DNA of 64,000 nucleotides from Flavobacterium sp. SUN052. Lineage in GTDB: Bacteria > Bacteroidota > Bacteroidia > Flavobacteriales > Flavobacteriaceae. The DNA lies in assembly GCF_028867935.1 (NCBI RefSeq), contig NZ_JAPQNS010000003.1, positions 372,001 to 436,000 of the forward strand, read 5' to 3'. Numbering within the stretch: the stretch's first letter is position 1; each line of letters starts with the position of its first letter. Shown here piece by piece: positions 1 to 9,574 of this stretch. The notes beneath the pieces were generated by a model. It was given only the letters and a program-made list of their open reading frames with translations, was not told where the DNA came from and did not search any database. Position numbers and translations under genes: made by a program.

Positions 1-1173
1 AAGACGCAGGTGGGCATTATTGGCGCTGGCCCGGCTGGTTTAACACTGGCCCTGCTGCTCAAACAACAGGGCATCGAATCAGTCATTCTTGAAAACCGCG
101 ACAGACATTACGTAGAGTCTCGGGTGCGGGCGGGCCTGCTGGAACAGAATACGGTTGATTTATTAACCAGCCTGGGCGTGGCCGACCGGCTGCATCAGGA
201 GGGATTACAGCACCACGGCGTGTACCTGAGTTTCAACGGTGTTCGCCACCGGGTGCCGTTTCAGGAGCTAACTGGCGGCCGATGCATCACTATCTACGGG
301 CAGCAGGAGGTGGTAAAAGATCTCATCAAAGCCAATCTCGAACAGAGTACCACTATACTTTTTGAGGCTACTGCGACCCAAATTACTGATCTGGAAACGG
401 ACGCTCCAATCATTCACTATGAGCAAAATGGTGAGCAGCACACGCTGACCTGTGATTTTGTCGCGGGCTGCGACGGTTATCACGGTATTGGCCGCAAACA
501 CTTGCCGAAAGGAACCTACAATGAGTTTCGTATCGAATATCCCTTTAGCTGGTTAGGTATTCTGGCCCATGCAAAGCCTAGCTCCGATGAATTGATTTAC
601 GCGTACCATGAGCGAGGTTTTGCCTTGCATAGTCTACGGTCCGAAACCGTCAGTCGACTGTATCTTCAGGTGGCTAATGACGACCACATCGACAACTGGA
701 CCGACGAGCAGATCTGGGACGAACTGGAAATCCGGTTGAGTGATGGGGATGATTTTCGACTGAACCGGGGTGAGATTTTCGAGAAAGGAATTACGCCCAT
801 GCGTAGTTTCATGATTGACACAATGCAGTTTGGTCGTTTGTTCCTGGCTGGTGATGCCGCTCATATTGTGCCACCCACAGGTGGAAAAGGATTGAATCTG
901 GCCGTAGCCGATGTAAAATTATTAGCCGAAGCGTTGCTCGAACACTATGAAACCGGACAAGACAATCGTCTGACTTCGTATACATCCGATTGTTTGCGTC
1001 GAATCTGGCGAGTGCAGGACTTCTCGAATACAATGACGTATTTGTTTCACAAACAGGCCCCACACGGCTCATTCGAGAACCAGATGCAGCAGGCAAAATT
1101 TGATTATATCCGTCAGTCCACGGCTATGGCGACAACCATCGCCGAGAATTACGTGGGGCTCAAAGACATCTAA
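1..1173 (+). CDS. pobA: 4-hydroxybenzoate 3-monooxygenase (5' end cut by window)
   Basis: This FAD-dependent monooxygenase hydroxylates 4-hydroxybenzoate to protocatechuate with NADPH and O2, the entry step of the pathway encoded downstream. The frame is open from base 1 (K-T-Q-V-G-I-I-G). PobA proteins begin M-K-T-Q-V, so the ATG is probably just before the window; the GTG at 10 is internal. Visible motifs are the N-terminal FAD fold GAGPAG, RVRAGLLE, the DG motif CDGYHG and the GD motif LAGDAAHIVPPTGGKG. Compared from memory with Pseudomonas PobA, the substrate contacts appear kept: Tyr in ELIYA, Ser and Arg in HSLRS, Arg and Tyr in SRLY, Pro in IVPP and Tyr in AENYVGL. One near neighbour (Tyr221) is Leu here. 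The next gene starts 6 bases after the stop, so it is the first gene seen of the operon. Family identity is very secure. Confidence 0.96.
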   Translation, partial: KTQVGIIGAGPAGLTLALLLKQQGIESVILENRDRHYVESRVRAGLLEQNTVDLLTSLGVADRLHQEGLQHHGVYLSFNGVRHRVPFQELTGGRCITIYGQQEVVKDLIKANLEQSTTILFEATATQITDLETDAPIIHYEQNGEQHTLTCDFVAGCDGYHGIGRKHLPKGTYNEFRIEYPFSWLGILAHAKPSSDELIYAYHERGFALHSLRSETVSRLYLQVANDDHIDNWTDEQIWDELEIRLSDGDDFRLNRGEIFEKGITPMRSFMIDTMQFGRLFLAGDAAHIVPPTGGKGLNLAVADVKLLAEALLEHYETGQDNRLTSYTSDCLRRIWRVQDFSNTMTYLFHKQAPHGSFENQMQQAKFDYIRQSTAMATTIAENYVGLKDI

Positions 1174-1179
1174 CGACCT

Positions 1180-2355
1180 ATGGAGTTTATTCGCATTAAC
1201 GGCCGCTCGCTGCATTACGACTATCAGAATACCAGCTCGGCACGCACTTTCGTATTTGTAAATTCGCTGGGTACAGATTTTCGCATCTGGGATGGTGTCG
1301 TCAATATACTGAAGCCGTACGGCTCAATTCTGCGCTTCGATAAACCCGGACATGGGCTGTCGGAGGTTCCTCAGTCGCCCTGTTCGATCAGCGATTACGC
1401 GGCCGATGTAGTTGGTTTGCTCGACGCATTTCAGATTGATACCTGCGTGTTTGTGGGCTTGTCGATTGGAGGTATTATTGGGCAGCGTCTTGCCATATCG
1501 CATCCTGAGCGGATCGAGAAGCTGGTGTTGAGCAATACGGCCCCCAAAATTGGCACGGCTAATGGCTGGAACGACCGCATCGCAACGGTTCAGCAGCAGG
1601 GTATGACGGCAATTTCAGACGGAGTGTTGCAACGCTGGTTTCCAACCGTTTTCCGCGAAACCCACCCAATTGAACTGGCCGGTTATCGGCGCATCATCGA
1701 ACAAACGGCACCCGTTGGCTACGTTCGTGCTTGTGATGCCATTCGCGACGAAGATTTGACGGCTCTGATTCCACAAATCACGCTGCCAACCTTGTGCATC
1801 GGTGGCTCCGACGATCTGGCAACTCCGCCTGAACTGGTGGAGGCAATGGCCAACGCCATACCCAATGCCCGCTACGAACTTATTGCCGGAGCTGGACATA
1901 TTCCGTGTGTGCAGATGCCCGAAACTGTCGCTAGCCTGATTCTCGATTTTATTGGAGAACATGCTTCCGTAGCCCACTCTGATAGCACCTTATACGAGCA
2001 GGGAATGAAAACCCGCCGGGCAGTGCTGGGAAATGCACACGTTGATCGCGCTGAAGCTGCTAAAACTGAATTTGACGCCGATTTTCAGCAATACATCACT
2101 GAAACGGCTTGGGGGAGTATATGGTCGCGGCCCGGCCTGACCCACCGCGAACGAAGCTTGATTACCATTGCGCTGCTGGCCGCATTAGGCCACGAAGAGG
2201 AATTGGCTATGCATATCCGAGCTACCCGAAATACTGGCGCTTCGCCCGATGACGTAAAAGAAACCTTGCTCCATACCGCTATCTACGCGGGTGTGCCTGT
2301 CACCAACGGAGCGATGAAAATTGCCAAAGCCATTTACTCAGACAACACTAACTGA
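1180..2355 (+). CDS. pcaL: Fused 3-oxoadipate enol-lactonase / 4-carboxymuconolactone decarboxylase (PcaD-PcaC)
   Basis: This bifunctional enzyme performs two consecutive steps: decarboxylation of 4-carboxymuconolactone (C-terminal PcaC part), then hydrolysis of the enol-lactone to 3-oxoadipate (N-terminal PcaD part). Residues 1-262 are an alpha/beta hydrolase with nucleophile elbow GLSIGG (Ser95), an acid in GGSDDLATP (Asp211 or 212) and His240 in GAGHIP. Residues about 270-391 are a carboxymuconolactone decarboxylase domain with YEQGMKTRRAVLG, HVDRA and WGSIWSRPGLTHRER. The 391-aa length is the sum of both single-domain enzymes. Such fusions are known and called PcaL in actinobacteria. The start is fixed by the 6-base gap after pobA, and the stop is one base before the pcaH ATG. 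The fusion is in frame with a short linker and no sign of a frameshift. Confidence 0.94.
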   Translation: MEFIRINGRSLHYDYQNTSSARTFVFVNSLGTDFRIWDGVVNILKPYGSILRFDKPGHGLSEVPQSPCSISDYAADVVGLLDAFQIDTCVFVGLSIGGIIGQRLAISHPERIEKLVLSNTAPKIGTANGWNDRIATVQQQGMTAISDGVLQRWFPTVFRETHPIELAGYRRIIEQTAPVGYVRACDAIRDEDLTALIPQITLPTLCIGGSDDLATPPELVEAMANAIPNARYELIAGAGHIPCVQMPETVASLILDFIGEHASVAHSDSTLYEQGMKTRRAVLGNAHVDRAEAAKTEFDADFQQYITETAWGSIWSRPGLTHRERSLITIALLAALGHEEELAMHIRATRNTGASPDDVKETLLHTAIYAGVPVTNGAMKIAKAIYSDNTN

Positions 2356-2356
2356 T

Positions 2357-3043
2357 ATGGAACCCATCAATTTCGACGTACACCCACAGCATTTGTCGCC
2401 CGGATACAAGTCGACAATTTTACGTAGCCCGACAAAGCCACTAATGATTGTGCGGGAACACCTTCAGGACCTTCGCATGCCCGTTTTTGGCGAGTCTGTG
2501 CTGGGTAAATTCGACAATGATCTGACCAAAAATGCCCGTGTCAACGGTGAGCCCATTGGTGAACGCATTAAGGTGGCGGGACGTGTGATGGATGATGCTG
2601 GAAAGCCGTTGTCCAACGTGCTGGTCGAAATCTGGCAGGCTAATTCGGCAGGGCGTTACGTTCACAAAGCCGAAATTCACGACGCTCCCCTCGATCCGAA
2701 TTTTCTGGGTAGCGGCCGGGTGCTAACCGACAGCGATGGTCGTTATTCGTTTTATACGATTAAGCCAGGAGCCTATCCCTGGGGCAACCACTACAATGCC
2801 TGGCGGCCCAACCATATTCACTTTTCGGTGTTGGGGCATCAGTTCGATCAGCGCTTGGTTACACAGATGTACTTCCCCGGTGATCCGCTGTTTGCGTTTG
2901 ACCCCATTTTTCAATCGACTCCGGCCCATGCCCGCGACTTGCTCATTGCTCAATTCAATATGGATTGGACGGAACCCGAATTTGCGCTGGCTTATGAGTT
3001 CAATATGGTGCTGAACGGCCGCTACAAAACCCCTTTCGAGTAA
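2357..3043 (+). CDS. pcaH: Protocatechuate 3,4-dioxygenase, beta (catalytic) subunit
   Basis: PcaH carries the non-haem Fe(III) site that cleaves protocatechuate between its hydroxyls to 3-carboxy-cis,cis-muconate. The four expected ligands are present: Tyr101 in GRYVH, Tyr140 in PGAYPW, and His153 and His155 in RPNHIHFS. The intradiol-dioxygenase core (GRVMDDAGKPLSN, VEIWQANSAGRY) precedes them. The start is the ATG at 2357, giving 228 aa. An upstream TTG at 2321 is in frame, but it would overlap the preceding gene by 35 bases and add residues unlike the family. The stop overlaps the pcaG start by one base (TAATG), so the two subunits are probably translationally coupled. Confidence 0.96.
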   Translation: MEPINFDVHPQHLSPGYKSTILRSPTKPLMIVREHLQDLRMPVFGESVLGKFDNDLTKNARVNGEPIGERIKVAGRVMDDAGKPLSNVLVEIWQANSAGRYVHKAEIHDAPLDPNFLGSGRVLTDSDGRYSFYTIKPGAYPWGNHYNAWRPNHIHFSVLGHQFDQRLVTQMYFPGDPLFAFDPIFQSTPAHARDLLIAQFNMDWTEPEFALAYEFNMVLNGRYKTPFE

Positions 3044-3639
3044 TGGAACGTCTACGTCAGACCCCTTCGCAAACTGTTGGCCCCTTTTTCGCATACAGCC
3101 TCACTGCTGTTCAATATGGTTACCCCTATGACAGCATTGCCTCTAATATGCTCATTGGCCCCGACACGCCGGGTGAGCGGATTTTTATAACCGGTCGCAT
3201 TCTGGATGGGCAGGGACAGCTTGTTCCTGATGCCGTGGTCGAGTTTTGGCAGGCCGACTCGGCGGGTAACTATCGAACTGAGCCTATAAACCCTGATCGT
3301 ACCGATAACGAATTTATCGGTTTTGGGCGGGTAGGCACCGGTACGCAACCCGGAGCCGTATTTCGGTTTGAAACCATAAAGCCCGGACAAACTGAACCAA
3401 ATTCAGCTCCGCACATCAATATTATTTTGCTCATGCGGGGCTCGCTTCGGGCGTTGTACACCCGGCTTTATTTTTCGGATGAGACAACGGCTAATGAACA
3501 AGACCCCTTATTAAACGCCTTGCCCCCTGATCGGCGTGGTACCCTGATTGCCCGTTCGGTGAAATCAGCGGTTGGGCCTGGGTATCACCTGGAGATTCAT
3601 TTGCAGGGCGAGCAGGAAACCGCTTTTTTTGATGTGTAA
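3043..3639 (+). CDS. pcaG: Protocatechuate 3,4-dioxygenase, alpha subunit
   Basis: This is the structural partner of PcaH; the active enzyme is an alpha-beta oligomer. The 198-aa protein opens with RQTPSQTVGPFFAYSL, the typical alpha-subunit N-terminus, and has the shared intradiol fold (GRILDGQGQLVPDAVVEFWQ, ADSAGNY). Where the beta subunit has the HIH iron ligands, this one reads APHINI, so the second His is missing, as expected for the subunit that does not bind iron. The ATG shares its A with the pcaH stop. It ends 15 bases before pcaB. Confidence 0.94.
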   Translation: MERLRQTPSQTVGPFFAYSLTAVQYGYPYDSIASNMLIGPDTPGERIFITGRILDGQGQLVPDAVVEFWQADSAGNYRTEPINPDRTDNEFIGFGRVGTGTQPGAVFRFETIKPGQTEPNSAPHINIILLMRGSLRALYTRLYFSDETTANEQDPLLNALPPDRRGTLIARSVKSAVGPGYHLEIHLQGEQETAFFDV

Positions 3640-3654
3640 CTGTATTCTTAGCGC

Positions 3655-4713
3655 ATGTTTTCAAAGTACCTCGCTGATCCTGAAATAAATCGGCTTTGTG
3701 GGCAGGAGTCATTCATCCGTCAAATGCTGACGTTTGAAATTGCCTTGGCAACCGCACAGGGCCAGTTGGGTATTATTCCATCCGCTGACGCAACGATCAT
3801 TGCGAAAACGCTCTCTGATTTAACCATCACACCAGAATCGCTAGCTGAAGGGACTCGACAAAATGGCGTTCCAACCATTCCGTTATTAGCCCTGGTTCGG
3901 GCTGCCTTGCCGGAGTCGGCTCGTGATTACTTGCACGTTGGAGCCACTTCGCAGGATGTGGTGGATACCGCTCAGGTGTTGATAATCAGCGATGTGATTG
4001 GCGTTTTGAGCGCCCGTATCCATCAGTTACTGAGTCAGCTAGCTAATTTGAAAACTCGTTACGGTGATGTGGCTATGATGGGTCGGACGCGCACCCAACA
4101 GGCGCAACCCATCGTTTTTGGGCAAAAAATAACCGACTGGAGCAGTCCACTGGTTCGACATCAGGAACGCCTTGATCAACTTAAAACACGGCTACTGGTT
4201 GTTCAACTGGGTGGAGCAGTTGGTAACCTAGCGGCCTACGGAGATCAAGGAAAAGATGTGGCTATGGCACTGGCTACCGAGTTGAAGTTGAGTTATTCGG
4301 TCCCCTGGCACACGCAGCGCGATAGTTTTGCCGAGTTTACCAACTGGCTGGCTTTGCTCACGGGTACGTTAGGTAAGTTGGGTCAGGATGTGCTGATTAT
4401 GGGCCAAACCGAAGTCGGCGAGGTAGTCGAAAATGTGAACGGGGGTGGTAAATCCAGCTCGATGCCGCACAAAAACAATCCCGTACTGAGCGAAGCCTTG
4501 GTGATGCTGGCCCGGCAAAACGCGCAGTTTGCGGCTATCCAGCTTCAAAGCTTAGTTCACGGCAACGAGCGCGATGCTACGGCCTGGATGCTGGAGTGGG
4601 AAAACCTGCCCCGCATGATGAGCAACGCCGGTACCGCCTTGCAACACGCCTTGAGCATTACCCAAACACTAGGGGTTAATGCTGAGGCCATGAATACAAA
4701 CCTGAAGCGATAA
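3655..4713 (+). CDS. pcaB: 3-carboxy-cis,cis-muconate cycloisomerase (short form)
   Basis: PcaB lactonises 3-carboxymuconate to 4-carboxymuconolactone, the substrate of the PcaC half of the fused gene. It belongs to the fumarase/aspartase superfamily. The signature loop SSSMPHKNNPVLSE (around residue 265) and the HVGATSQDVVDT region (around 98) are clear. The protein is 352 aa, about 100 shorter than the roughly 450-aa pseudomonad form. It stops at the end of the central helical domain and so lacks the usual C-terminal domain. Short forms are known, and I see no frameshift remnant before pcaF, so I treat it as intact. The ATG at 3655 follows pcaG by 15 bases. Confidence 0.92.
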   Translation: MFSKYLADPEINRLCGQESFIRQMLTFEIALATAQGQLGIIPSADATIIAKTLSDLTITPESLAEGTRQNGVPTIPLLALVRAALPESARDYLHVGATSQDVVDTAQVLIISDVIGVLSARIHQLLSQLANLKTRYGDVAMMGRTRTQQAQPIVFGQKITDWSSPLVRHQERLDQLKTRLLVVQLGGAVGNLAAYGDQGKDVAMALATELKLSYSVPWHTQRDSFAEFTNWLALLTGTLGKLGQDVLIMGQTEVGEVVENVNGGGKSSSMPHKNNPVLSEALVMLARQNAQFAAIQLQSLVHGNERDATAWMLEWENLPRMMSNAGTALQHALSITQTLGVNAEAMNTNLKR

Positions 4714-4720
4714 AAATTTT

Positions 4721-5932
4721 ATGAACGCATATATCATTGACGGCGTACGAACCCCCGTTGGCAACTTCGGGGGAACGCTTTCCACCGTTAGGGCCGACGA
4801 TATGGCCGCGCTGGTTATTAAAGAATTAGTAGCTAAGAATCCGGCTATACCGCCCGATGCCTACGCCGACGTAATTCTTGGTTGCGCCAATCAGGCGGGC
4901 GACGACAACCGGAACGTAGCCCGAATGGCGCTGTTGCTGGCTGGTTTGCCTTATACGGTACCCGGTGAAACCGTCAACCGACTGTGTTCATCGGGAATGT
5001 CGGCCGTGATGCAGGCTGGTCGGGCTATTCAGGCGGGCGATGGAGATGTATTCATTGCGGGTGGTGTTGAGAACATGACCCGTGGTCCCTGGGTGATTTC
5101 CAAAACGTCGAAACCCTTCGGTACCGATGCCGAAATGTTCGACAGTAGCTTCGGCTGGCGGTTCATTAATCCCAAAATGCGCGACATGTACGGTGTTGAT
5201 GCGATGGGCGTAACGGCAGAAAATCTGGCGGAACTCTACCACATCAGCCGTGATGATCAGGATCAGTTTGCGTACTGGTCGCAACAGAAAGCAACCGCTG
5301 CTCAACAATCGGGGCGCCTGGCGCAGGAAATCGTTGACGTATCAATTCCTCAGAAAAGGGGGGATGCGCTTCTCTTCAACAAAGACGAGTTTATCAAACC
5401 CGCCACGACCCCCGAAGGCTTAGCCAAACTGAAAACGGCGTTCAAAAAAGCCGAGCAGGGAGGGACGGTTACTGCGGGGAATGCGTCGGGGCTAAACGAC
5501 GGTGCTGCTGCTGTGTTAGTAGCTTCTGAAACAGCCATTTCTCAATACAACCTTAAGCCGCTGGCGCGCATTGTGAGTTCGGCGGTAGTGGGTGTAGAGC
5601 CACGTATTATGGGTATTGGGCCCGTGGATGCAACAAAGCAGGCACTTGCTAAAGCTGGGCTAACCCTGGATCAGATTGACGTAATTGAGCTAAACGAAGC
5701 CTTTGCCGCCCAAAGTTTAGCTTGCACGCGCCTGCTTGGGCTGTCCGACAATGATTCCCGCATCAACCCCAACGGTGGAGCTATTGCCATTGGTCATCCG
5801 CTGGGAATGTCGGGTTCACGAATTCTGTATTCGGCAGCATTGGAGCTGACTCTTCAGCAGAAACGATACGCTTTGGCCACGATGTGCGTCGGCGTAGGAC
5901 AGGGTTATGCCGTCATTTTGGAACGAGCGTAG
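4721..5932 (+). CDS. pcaF: 3-oxoadipyl-CoA thiolase / acetyl-CoA acyltransferase
   Basis: This thiolase splits 3-oxoadipyl-CoA into succinyl-CoA and acetyl-CoA, the last step of the pathway. The 403-aa protein has all thiolase signatures: acyl-accepting Cys89 in [11 protein letters not shown], His359 in [17 protein letters not shown] and Cys389 in TMCVGVGQG. It starts 7 bases after the pcaB stop. Sequence alone does not separate 3-oxoadipyl-CoA thiolase from a general acetyl-CoA acyltransferase. The operon context makes PcaF the likely role. Confidence 0.92.
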   Translation: MNAYIIDGVRTPVGNFGGTLSTVRADDMAALVIKELVAKNPAIPPDAYADVILGCANQAGDDNRNVARMALLLAGLPYTVPGETVNRLCSSGMSAVMQAGRAIQAGDGDVFIAGGVENMTRGPWVISKTSKPFGTDAEMFDSSFGWRFINPKMRDMYGVDAMGVTAENLAELYHISRDDQDQFAYWSQQKATAAQQSGRLAQEIVDVSIPQKRGDALLFNKDEFIKPATTPEGLAKLKTAFKKAEQGGTVTAGNASGLNDGAAAVLVASETAISQYNLKPLARIVSSAVVGVEPRIMGIGPVDATKQALAKAGLTLDQIDVIELNEAFAAQSLACTRLLGLSDNDSRINPNGGAIAIGHPLGMSGSRILYSAALELTLQQKRYALATMCVGVGQGYAVILERA

Positions 5933-5953
5933 GTACTTTGAGCCAATATTTAG

Positions 5954-5999
5954 AAATATCGGATATTATTTTTTAAAATTTAAAAAATATCCGATATTT
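5954..5999. repeat. AT-rich inverted repeat between pcaF and the DUF4143 ATPase gene
   Basis: AAATATCGGATAT at 5954-5966 is repeated in perfect inversion at 5987-5999, with a 20-base A/T loop. Each arm is itself close to a palindrome (AATATC-G-GATATT). It could therefore be a terminator-like hairpin or two operator sites about 33 bases apart. It ends 7 bases before the ATPase ATG at 6007, so a hairpin in RNA would lie against that start. Confidence 0.8.
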
Positions 6000-6006
6000 T
6001 TTGAGC

Positions 6007-7209
6007 ATGATCAGACGCAGAAAATATGAGTCTATACTGACTCACGCTGTAGCTAAGGAATTTACGATTCTCATTGGAGCGAGACAAACGGGAAAATCAA
6101 CCTTGTTACGACAAATAGCTGACACGCTCGTTGAGCGGGGCGAGTCCGTTGCTCTGTTAAATCTTGAGCGGCAAGACATATTGTTTGAACTGAATCAAAG
6201 TCCTGAAAATATATTCAAGTACGCTCCGTTGCAGAGCGCCCGGAAGGTGTTCGTGCTCATCGACGAGGTTCAATACCTGACCAACCCAACGAATTTTCTA
6301 AAATTGCTTTACGACGAGTATGCCAGCCAGGTAAAAATTATTGCTACAGGCAGCACCCCATTTTACATTGATCGTCAGTTCACAGATTCACTCGCTGGCC
6401 GAAAGAAGATAATTGAGCTACAGACACTTGATTTTGAAGAGTATTTGCTGTTCAAACAAGAGGATCAGCTTTTACTGGAATTGATGGCGTTGCGCGAAAA
6501 AAAACAGCAAAAGTCTGTTTTCGAAGCACAGTTGTGGAATCATCTCGATGAGTATATAAACTACGGTGGTTATCCTGCTGTGGTTTTGGAAACAGACCCA
6601 AGTGCCAAAATTGAGCGGTTACAGGATATTCGGGATTCGTTTGTAAAGCGCGATATTCTGGAAGCAGGCATTACCGATGAAAGCCGTTTTTACCGATTGA
6701 TGATTGTATTGGCTAGCCAGACAGGCAGCTTACTAAATGTCAACGAATTGGCCAACACGCTGAGACTAACTCACAATCTGGCCGAGCAATACCTGTTTGT
6801 GTCACAAAAGTGCTTTCATGTCGGACTGGTCAAGCCTTTTTTTCAGAACCTACGAAAAGAGTTGATCAAGATGCCCAAGCTGTACTTCAAGGATCTGGGG
6901 CTTCGAAACGTACTCATCAACTACTTCGCTCCGCTTGAGCAACGAGCCGATAAAGGGGCTTTACTCGAAAACTTTGTATATCGTCGGCAAATTGAAACAC
7001 ATCCGGCAGATCAAGTGAAATTCTGGCGTACTGCCGATGGAAATGAAGTTGATTTCATAATTGAAACCCAATTTCAACGTGGGCTTGCCATTGAAGTTAA
7101 GTTTAATGAACATGAAGTGAAACCTCGGAAATACAAAAAATTCACCGACGAATATCCGTCGTTTCCACTCCGGTTTTTAAGCTGGAAAAACCTGGATTTA
7201 CTACAATGA
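6007..7209 (+). CDS. AAA ATPase with C-terminal DUF4143 domain
   Basis: The gene encodes a P-loop ATPase of the AAA_14/DUF4143 family, common in Bacteroidota and archaea and of unknown role. Visible are Walker A ([11 protein letters not shown], about residues 23-33), Walker B (VLIDEVQYL), a sensor-like ATGSTP and a C-terminal stretch with a PD-(D/E)XK-like pattern (GNEVDFII then AIEVKF). A TTG at 6001 is in frame; the ATG at 6007 is preferred. Its stop overlaps the CoA-transferase start by four bases (ATGA), so it is embedded in the pca operon and may couple translation of the last gene. It is clearly AT-richer: the first 120 bases are about 41% G+C by hand count, against 60% in a 60-base sample of the next gene. 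That suggests acquisition. No aromatic-catabolic function is implied. Confidence 0.9.
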   Translation: MIRRRKYESILTHAVAKEFTILIGARQTGKSTLLRQIADTLVERGESVALLNLERQDILFELNQSPENIFKYAPLQSARKVFVLIDEVQYLTNPTNFLKLLYDEYASQVKIIATGSTPFYIDRQFTDSLAGRKKIIELQTLDFEEYLLFKQEDQLLLELMALREKKQQKSVFEAQLWNHLDEYINYGGYPAVVLETDPSAKIERLQDIRDSFVKRDILEAGITDESRFYRLMIVLASQTGSLLNVNELANTLRLTHNLAEQYLFVSQKCFHVGLVKPFFQNLRKELIKMPKLYFKDLGLRNVLINYFAPLEQRADKGALLENFVYRRQIETHPADQVKFWRTADGNEVDFIIETQFQRGLAIEVKFNEHEVKPRKYKKFTDEYPSFPLRFLSWKNLDLLQ

Positions 7210-8549
7210 AACACGTACCTCAGATTACCGTCGAAGAAGCAGCCAGGCTGGTTAAGGATGGCGACACCCTGTTACAAGGCGGTTTCGGCATGACGGGGAA
7301 TCCCGTTCACCTGATGCACGCCCTGGCCGAACTGGACACCAAAAATCTCACGTTCATTGGCAACAACACCGGCGAACCCGGCCTGGGTGGTGGGCGACTG
7401 CTACGCAACGGGCAACTCAAAAAAATGATTGGCTCGTTCTTTACCAGTAATCCTGATGCCGTCAAAGCGGCTCAGTCGGGGGCGGTGGCGTATGAGTTGT
7501 TGCCGCAGGGCACCTTAGCCGAAGCAATACGGGCCGGCGGGGCAGGAATCGGTGGTTTTTATACGCCAACGGCGGCCGGTACGCTGATTGCCAACGGCCA
7601 GGAGACCAAAGTTATTGATGGGGTAGAGCAGGTATTTGTCAAGGCGATTCGGGGTAATGTTGCCTTTATTCGAGCATGGCGTGCCGATACGGCTGGAAAC
7701 CTCACCTACCGAATGACCGAGCAGAATTTCAATAAAGCTATGGCAACGGCGGCCGATCTGGTTATCGCTGAGGTCGAAGAAATTGTGCCCGTTGGCCAGA
7801 TCGCTCCTGAGCATATCCACACGCCCGGTTGCTACGTGGATTACCTGGTGCAGGCCACCTTAACCCCCGCTGATTTAGGCTTGTCGGTTTCCGTATCGGC
7901 AGGGCGAAAAGTAGATGAAGCCCGGCTCAACATGGCCAAACGAGCCTTGGCTGAACTGAGTCCGGGCGATGTCGTCAATTTGGGGATTGGCATTCCAACC
8001 CTGGTAGCCGATTTAATTACGCCTGAGCATGGCATTATCCTCCATACCGAAAACGGAATGCTGGGTATTGGCCCCTCGCCGACCGATGGCGGTGGTGCCA
8101 TGAACTACCCGGTCAATGCCGGTAAAATTCCGGTCACAGCCCTGCCCGGCAGCAGCTACTTCGACAGTGCCGACTCGTTTGGAATGATTCGGGGTAAACA
8201 CATCGACGTGGCCATTATGGGCGGATTAGAGGTAGACGAAGCTGCCAACCTGGCTAACTGGGCTGTTCCCGGCAAGCCGTTGCTGGGCGTCGGCGGGGCT
8301 ATGGATCTGGCGTCGGGTGCAAAAAAGCTCATCATTACCCTTACCCATACCAACCCCGACGGGTCATCCAAAATTGTTCCGTCCTGTACCCTGCCTCTCA
8401 CTGCATCGGGCGTTGTCGATATGGTCATCACCGACTTAGCCGTGTTCGATTATTCGGGTGGTCAGCTGACTTTGCTCGAACTGATGCCGGGCGCAACGCT
8501 GGATGAGGTGCGAAGTAAAACCAGCGCATCGTTTATAGAGCGTTTATGA
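7206..8549 (+). CDS. pcaIJ: Fused 3-oxoadipate (3-oxoacid) CoA-transferase, subunits A and B
   Basis: This enzyme moves CoA from succinyl-CoA to 3-oxoadipate, giving the PcaF substrate. Residues 1-215 match subunit A ([40 protein letters not shown]). Residues about 230-447 match subunit B. The catalytic glutamate is Glu282 in [11 protein letters not shown]. Bacterial PcaI and PcaJ are usually separate proteins; here they form one 447-aa chain in A-B order, like the SCOT enzymes. The ATG at 7206 overlaps the ATPase stop. The 3' end meets convergent fbp across 17 bases. A ketone-body or acetoacetate role cannot be excluded from sequence, but operon position supports 3-oxoadipate. Confidence 0.91.
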   Translation: MKHVPQITVEEAARLVKDGDTLLQGGFGMTGNPVHLMHALAELDTKNLTFIGNNTGEPGLGGGRLLRNGQLKKMIGSFFTSNPDAVKAAQSGAVAYELLPQGTLAEAIRAGGAGIGGFYTPTAAGTLIANGQETKVIDGVEQVFVKAIRGNVAFIRAWRADTAGNLTYRMTEQNFNKAMATAADLVIAEVEEIVPVGQIAPEHIHTPGCYVDYLVQATLTPADLGLSVSVSAGRKVDEARLNMAKRALAELSPGDVVNLGIGIPTLVADLITPEHGIILHTENGMLGIGPSPTDGGGAMNYPVNAGKIPVTALPGSSYFDSADSFGMIRGKHIDVAIMGGLEVDEAANLANWAVPGKPLLGVGGAMDLASGAKKLIITLTHTNPDGSSKIVPSCTLPLTASGVVDMVITDLAVFDYSGGQLTLLELMPGATLDEVRSKTSASFIERL

Positions 8550-8566
8550 GTGCTTGTCTGTGCGGT

Positions 8567-9574
8567 TTATAGCGCGTCGACCATGTTGGCTGAGCCAATG
8601 TAGAGCACTGACCGCTGATGCAACAGCCGGGGCGGAACGTCCAGTATATCCTGTTGACCGTCGGTAGCGCGCCCACCCGCCTGTTCGGCAATAAACGCCA
8701 TCGGGTAACATTCATACAGGAGCCTTAGCTTGCCTGTCGGCGATTTTACCGTCGGAGGGTACAGGTATATGCCCCCTTTGATAAGGTTTCGGTGGAAATC
8801 GGCCACCAGCGAGCCAATGTATCGCCCAGTTAATCGCTGCCGTTTGCAGTTGAGCAAATACTGCTTGATCGATTCTGGATAGTCGTCGAAGTTTCCGTCG
8901 TTGCACGAAAAAATTGACCCTTTTTTAGGTTGCTGAAGGTTGGCATGAGAGAGAATATACTCGCCCAGTGAGTTGTCGTAGGTAAATCCGCTGACTCCGT
9001 GTCCGGTTGTAAAGACAAGCAGCGTCGATGAGCCGTAAAGAATGTACCCTGCGGCCACCTGCCGACGGCCACCTTGTAAGAAATCGGCTTTAGTGGCCAT
9101 GCTGCCAATTGGCGACAGGCGTCGGTAAATGGAGAAAATAGTGCCAATCGACACGTTCACGTCAATATTCGACGAGCCATCGAGGGGGTCGATAGCGACC
9201 ACGTATTTGGCATTAACGTTGCCGGTATGGATAATATCATCGTCCTCTTCAGAAATAATGGCACACACTTCGCCACCGTTTTTCAACGCCCTAATGAACC
9301 GGATGTTCGCCACTACATCGAGCTTCTGTTGGGTTTCGCCCTGCACATTGCCCGACCCCGCCGAACCGGTGATATCAATCAGCCCGGCCCGGTTGATTTC
9401 CCGATTAATGATTTTGCTGGCCAGGGCAATGTCGCGCAACAACTGCGATAATTCGCCGGTAGCGTACGGAAACGCATTTTGTTGCCGCATAATGTGGCGG
9501 TCCAGCGTGGTGCCAACCGGCAAAGCCAGATCTGGTCGTGCCTGAGCCGTAAGCTCATTCGCTAGCGTTATCAT
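8567..9574 (-). CDS. fbp: Fructose-1,6-bisphosphatase, class I
   Basis: FBPase dephosphorylates fructose 1,6-bisphosphate, the committed late step of gluconeogenesis. The 335-aa protein has the Mg-binding motifs (ISEEDDD and [12 protein letters not shown]) and the C-terminal active-site signature [21 protein letters not shown]. Its ATG (complement of 9572-9574) overlaps the pckA TGA by four bases (ATGA), so the two are translationally coupled. The pair makes a small gluconeogenic operon, which suits a cell living on aromatic or short-chain acids from the neighbouring pathway. Confidence 0.96.
   Translation of the reverse strand: MITLANELTAQARPDLALPVGTTLDRHIMRQQNAFPYATGELSQLLRDIALASKIINREINRAGLIDITGSAGSGNVQGETQQKLDVVANIRFIRALKNGGEVCAIISEEDDDIIHTGNVNAKYVVAIDPLDGSSNIDVNVSIGTIFSIYRRLSPIGSMATKADFLQGGRRQVAAGYILYGSSTLLVFTTGHGVSGFTYDNSLGEYILSHANLQQPKKGSIFSCNDGNFDDYPESIKQYLLNCKRQRLTGRYIGSLVADFHRNLIKGGIYLYPPTVKSPTGKLRLLYECYPMAFIAEQAGGRATDGQQDILDVPPRLLHQRSVLYIGSANMVDAL

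Noticed and set aside
2321..2356. Upstream TTG start for pcaH
   Set aside because: It overlaps the preceding gene by 35 bases, and the added residues are unlike PcaH. The ATG at 2357 is one base after the previous stop, as elsewhere in the operon.
3655..4713. pcaB as a truncated pseudogene
   Set aside because: It lacks the C-terminal domain of the 450-residue form, but short forms are known and no remnant or frameshift follows before pcaF 7 bases later.
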